Positions 62,317 through 64,000 of a stretch of 64,000 bases of DNA are shown here, one piece after another. A program made the translations under genes and the position numbers. The notes below the pieces were generated by a model, which saw nothing but the letters and a program-made list of their open reading frames with translations, was not told the origin of the DNA and made no database searches. The DNA is from Cupriavidus metallidurans CH34 (lineage in GTDB: Bacteria; Pseudomonadota; Gammaproteobacteria; Burkholderiales; Burkholderiaceae), in assembly GCF_000196015.1 (NCBI RefSeq), contig NC_007973.1, forward strand, positions 1,736,001 to 1,800,000, read 5' to 3'. How positions within the stretch are numbered: the first letter of the stretch is position 1; every line of letters starts with the position of its first letter.

Positions 62317-63744
62317 TCACTGGACCCGGACGATCACTTGGGCGGTTGCATTGAATCGCCCGGCAGTCACCGGCGTAACGCCAGGCGCGAACGCCTTGAG
62401 GGTTGCATTGAAGGAGCGTGTATACGAAGTCACTCCGCCGCTCGCTGGCCCGTTCGCCGTTGCGTCGTTTAGCACGGAATCCCAACCGTCGATGGTACCG
62501 CCTGTTGTAACGTACTGATTTGTGAGCAAGTTCAATGGCGTGCCGTTTGGTCTGGACAGTGCTACGCCTACACCAGTCGCAACACTCAGATCGGTACCAT
62601 AGCCATCGGAGAGTAGATAAGTTACGCCACTTCCTGCAGTTTTCAGGCCTGCCGCGACGGCGCTTTGCGCATTGGCGGGCTGGACGAGCACTCCTAGAGC
62701 AGTCTGATTCGCGGCTGTTCCACTTATGAACGCAGACAGTCCGGAAGGTGTTGAGCTCTGACACTGCATTTGTATAGTCACCGGCAGTTGTCTTGTGTTT
62801 CCCTGATTCAGTTCCCGAACAGATATTATTGGAAAGCGTACTAAAGGTGTCGCGTTGGTTACCGCGCAGGTTGCAGCCCTTCTAACTGTGACCGTCTGGT
62901 ACGCATTGATTGCGCCTGGCCATGTGCTATACCAGCCTGAATAGTTGGATGCGGAGTCAGCGCCTACAGCAAGGTTGCCTTTGATGACCGTCCCAGTGGC
63001 TCCCCCGACGAAGGCGACATATCCTTGTGGCTGAGATTGCGCCCAGCTTCCTGTGCCATTCGTACCACCAGATTGGCAAACCGTACACTGAAACATCTCC
63101 AGCTTGTATTGGCTGAAGTTTTTTGCTTTGACGAGAATCCATCCCTGAGTGTCACGGTCGAGGCCGGTTAGGGGCCGGGCTTTCCAGGCCCGACTAAGAT
63201 AATCGCCTGTAGCAATATTTGTTATCCGTGACGCGACCCCCGTATAGTACGAAAGGTAGGTTCCCGGGATGCCAGATTGCGCACTTACGTCAGTTGCGCC
63301 CGCGTAAGCGGCATCGCCGTTTGTCGCATAGTACTCGTACAAGGTTCCATCTGCATCCGGAGAGCATCGGAACAATACCTGCTCAGGGCTATAGCTTCCA
63401 ACGCCACTTCCCCCGAGGTTATTGATTGACGAAACGCCGCTTCCAAGCAGCGTGCCATCTGGTACCAAAGCGGGTATGTTGACCGAGATGGTCATGGGAT
63501 ACGCGCCTTGCCCTGCCGTATCGGCTGCGCCAATCCAGCTCCTCGCAACAGTACCGGGATCGGTATAGAGGTAGGAGTTTGGATTCGTTGTCGTTCCCGT
63601 GATCGCCCAGCATCCTTTGGATGTCGACTGTGCCAACGCCAACATTGGTCCTGCTATACCGACAATAAAGAGCAGTGCAGCAAGTGAAGGAATGAGATTT
63701 CCTTCCCCGAAACGAATAGTGAATATCTGTAAGCGGCGGATCAT
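62317..63744 (-). CDS. Fimbrial tip adhesin / large fimbrial protein
   Basis: This 475-aa secreted protein has a signal (LAALLFIVGIAGPMLALAQS) and a large N-terminal receptor-type domain with a possible CTVC pair. The C-terminal FimA-like pilin domain ends RFNATAQVIVRVQ, the motif taken up by the chaperone and usher. Its two-domain size is typical of tip adhesins. It is read just after the usher gene and before the chaperone. The ligand is unknown. Confidence 0.8.
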   Translation of the reverse strand: MIRRLQIFTIRFGEGNLIPSLAALLFIVGIAGPMLALAQSTSKGCWAITGTTTNPNSYLYTDPGTVARSWIGAADTAGQGAYPMTISVNIPALVPDGTLLGSGVSSINNLGGSGVGSYSPEQVLFRCSPDADGTLYEYYATNGDAAYAGATDVSAQSGIPGTYLSYYTGVASRITNIATGDYLSRAWKARPLTGLDRDTQGWILVKAKNFSQYKLEMFQCTVCQSGGTNGTGSWAQSQPQGYVAFVGGATGTVIKGNLAVGADSASNYSGWYSTWPGAINAYQTVTVRRAATCAVTNATPLVRFPIISVRELNQGNTRQLPVTIQMQCQSSTPSGLSAFISGTAANQTALGVLVQPANAQSAVAAGLKTAGSGVTYLLSDGYGTDLSVATGVGVALSRPNGTPLNLLTNQYVTTGGTIDGWDSVLNDATANGPASGGVTSYTRSFNATLKAFAPGVTPVTAGRFNATAQVIVRVQ

Positions 63745-63750
63745 GGGCGG

Positions 63751-64000
63751 TTATTCCGAGTTCCTGCCGGTTTCGGCAGATGTATTTGCCATTGACATTT
63801 GCTCTTGAACTCGCACGGCAGTTTTTTCCGTGTGAGCTGAACGGCATTTCCCCTCAAAGCGCTGCATTACGTTCTTCGCATCTGCTGTCTTGAGGTCATA
63901 GCTGATGACGCACAGATCCTCCTTCCGTTCGCCCCATTTGACGGTCAGTGTGCCTCGGTCGTCTGGCACACGCGCATAGACTTGATTGCCTTGGCCAACG
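63751..64000 (-). CDS. Fimbrial outer-membrane usher, C-terminal end (5' part outside window)
   Basis: The visible C-terminal portion (about 83 codons) begins at the window edge with VGQGNQVYARVPDDRGTLTV and reads to KADAKN-like end sequences. This matches the C-terminal plug/beta domain of FimD/PapC ushers, which form the outer-membrane pore for pilus assembly. It ends with an extra basic and Ser/Thr-rich tail (SAHTEKTAVRVQEQMS) and is followed after 6 bp by the adhesin gene. The bulk of the gene lies beyond 64000. Confidence 0.8.
   Translation of the reverse strand, partial: VGQGNQVYARVPDDRGTLTVKWGERKEDLCVISYDLKTADAKNVMQRFEGKCRSAHTEKTAVRVQEQMSMANTSAETGRNSE

Noticed and set aside
1..64000. 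CRISPR arrays, tRNA or rRNA genes, replication origin
   Set aside because: No regularly spaced repeats, cloverleaf-like sequence, rRNA motifs or DnaA-box cluster were noticed by eye; a dedicated search was not possible.

Overview
The window is high-GC DNA from a betaproteobacterium, most likely the Cupriavidus/Ralstonia branch of the Burkholderiaceae. The evidence is the gene style: Bug-type (tripartite tricarboxylate) binding proteins, Burkholderia-type trimeric porins, a one-chain pyruvate carboxylase, a family B DNA polymerase II and a complete CreBCD set. No tRNA, rRNA, CRISPR array, replication origin or ribosomal gene was seen. The many catabolic and regulatory genes and the transposon remnants suggest a secondary replicon or an accessory part of the chromosome. 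The species and replicon are inference.

Layout. 1-16211: a MocR-type regulator (cut by the left edge) diverges from a long + strand catabolic operon. It encodes an M20 deacylase, a dipeptide-type ABC importer, a GABA-type aminotransferase, a cupin, a ThDP enzyme, an acetylpolyamine-amidohydrolase-like protein, an M20 carbamoylase and a PuuC-like aldehyde dehydrogenase. The importer's binding-protein gene is split by an IS3-family element at about 3298-4580. 16245-18396: an EmrB/QacA-type MFS pump diverges from a marR gene around a perfect 18-bp palindrome. 18314-21722: a TctDE-like two-component system diverges from a porin gene. 21842-23814: a GFA-family protein and a CPA2 antiporter. 23872-30570: a LysR-regulated cluster (orphan Bug binding protein, Ldh2-type dehydrogenase, HpaI aldolase, GarR-type reductase) diverges from a second ThDP enzyme. 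30629-31006: an unrecognised small gene behind two tandem LexA boxes. 31489-34992: pyruvate carboxylase. 35127-39420: a porin, a LivK-type binding protein, a cyclase-family amidase and a small membrane protein. 39618-46177: a secreted protein, a Nudix-metallo-beta-lactamase fusion, DNA polymerase II and a MscS channel. 46196-48292: anti-sigma factor, ECF sigma factor and a ferritin-like protein. 48421-53282: creD, creC, creB and an FAD oxidoreductase, with a cre-tag in front of creD. 53472-55780: a BamE-like lipoprotein, a small membrane protein, an ISL3 remnant and a glutathionyl-hydroquinone reductase. 56158-64000: a GH99-like lipoprotein and a fimbrial-type subunit, then IS6, IS66 and IS110 debris with a truncated yoeB toxin, then a chaperone-usher fimbrial cluster that runs off the right edge.

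How the genes work together. The first operon looks like uptake of an oligopeptide-like or N-acylated nitrogen compound, removal of acyl or carbamoyl groups, transamination of the freed amine and oxidation of the aldehyde. Its uptake step is probably lost because of the IS3 insertion. The second cluster looks like catabolism of a hydroxy- or sugar-acid through aldol cleavage, with a GarR-type reductase handling tartronate semialdehyde or a similar product. The exact substrates cannot be read from sequence. The most novel-looking points are the twin LexA-box orphan gene, the two catabolic clusters that share a ThDP paralogue, the Nudix-MBL fusion, and the fimbrial locus broken by mobile elements.
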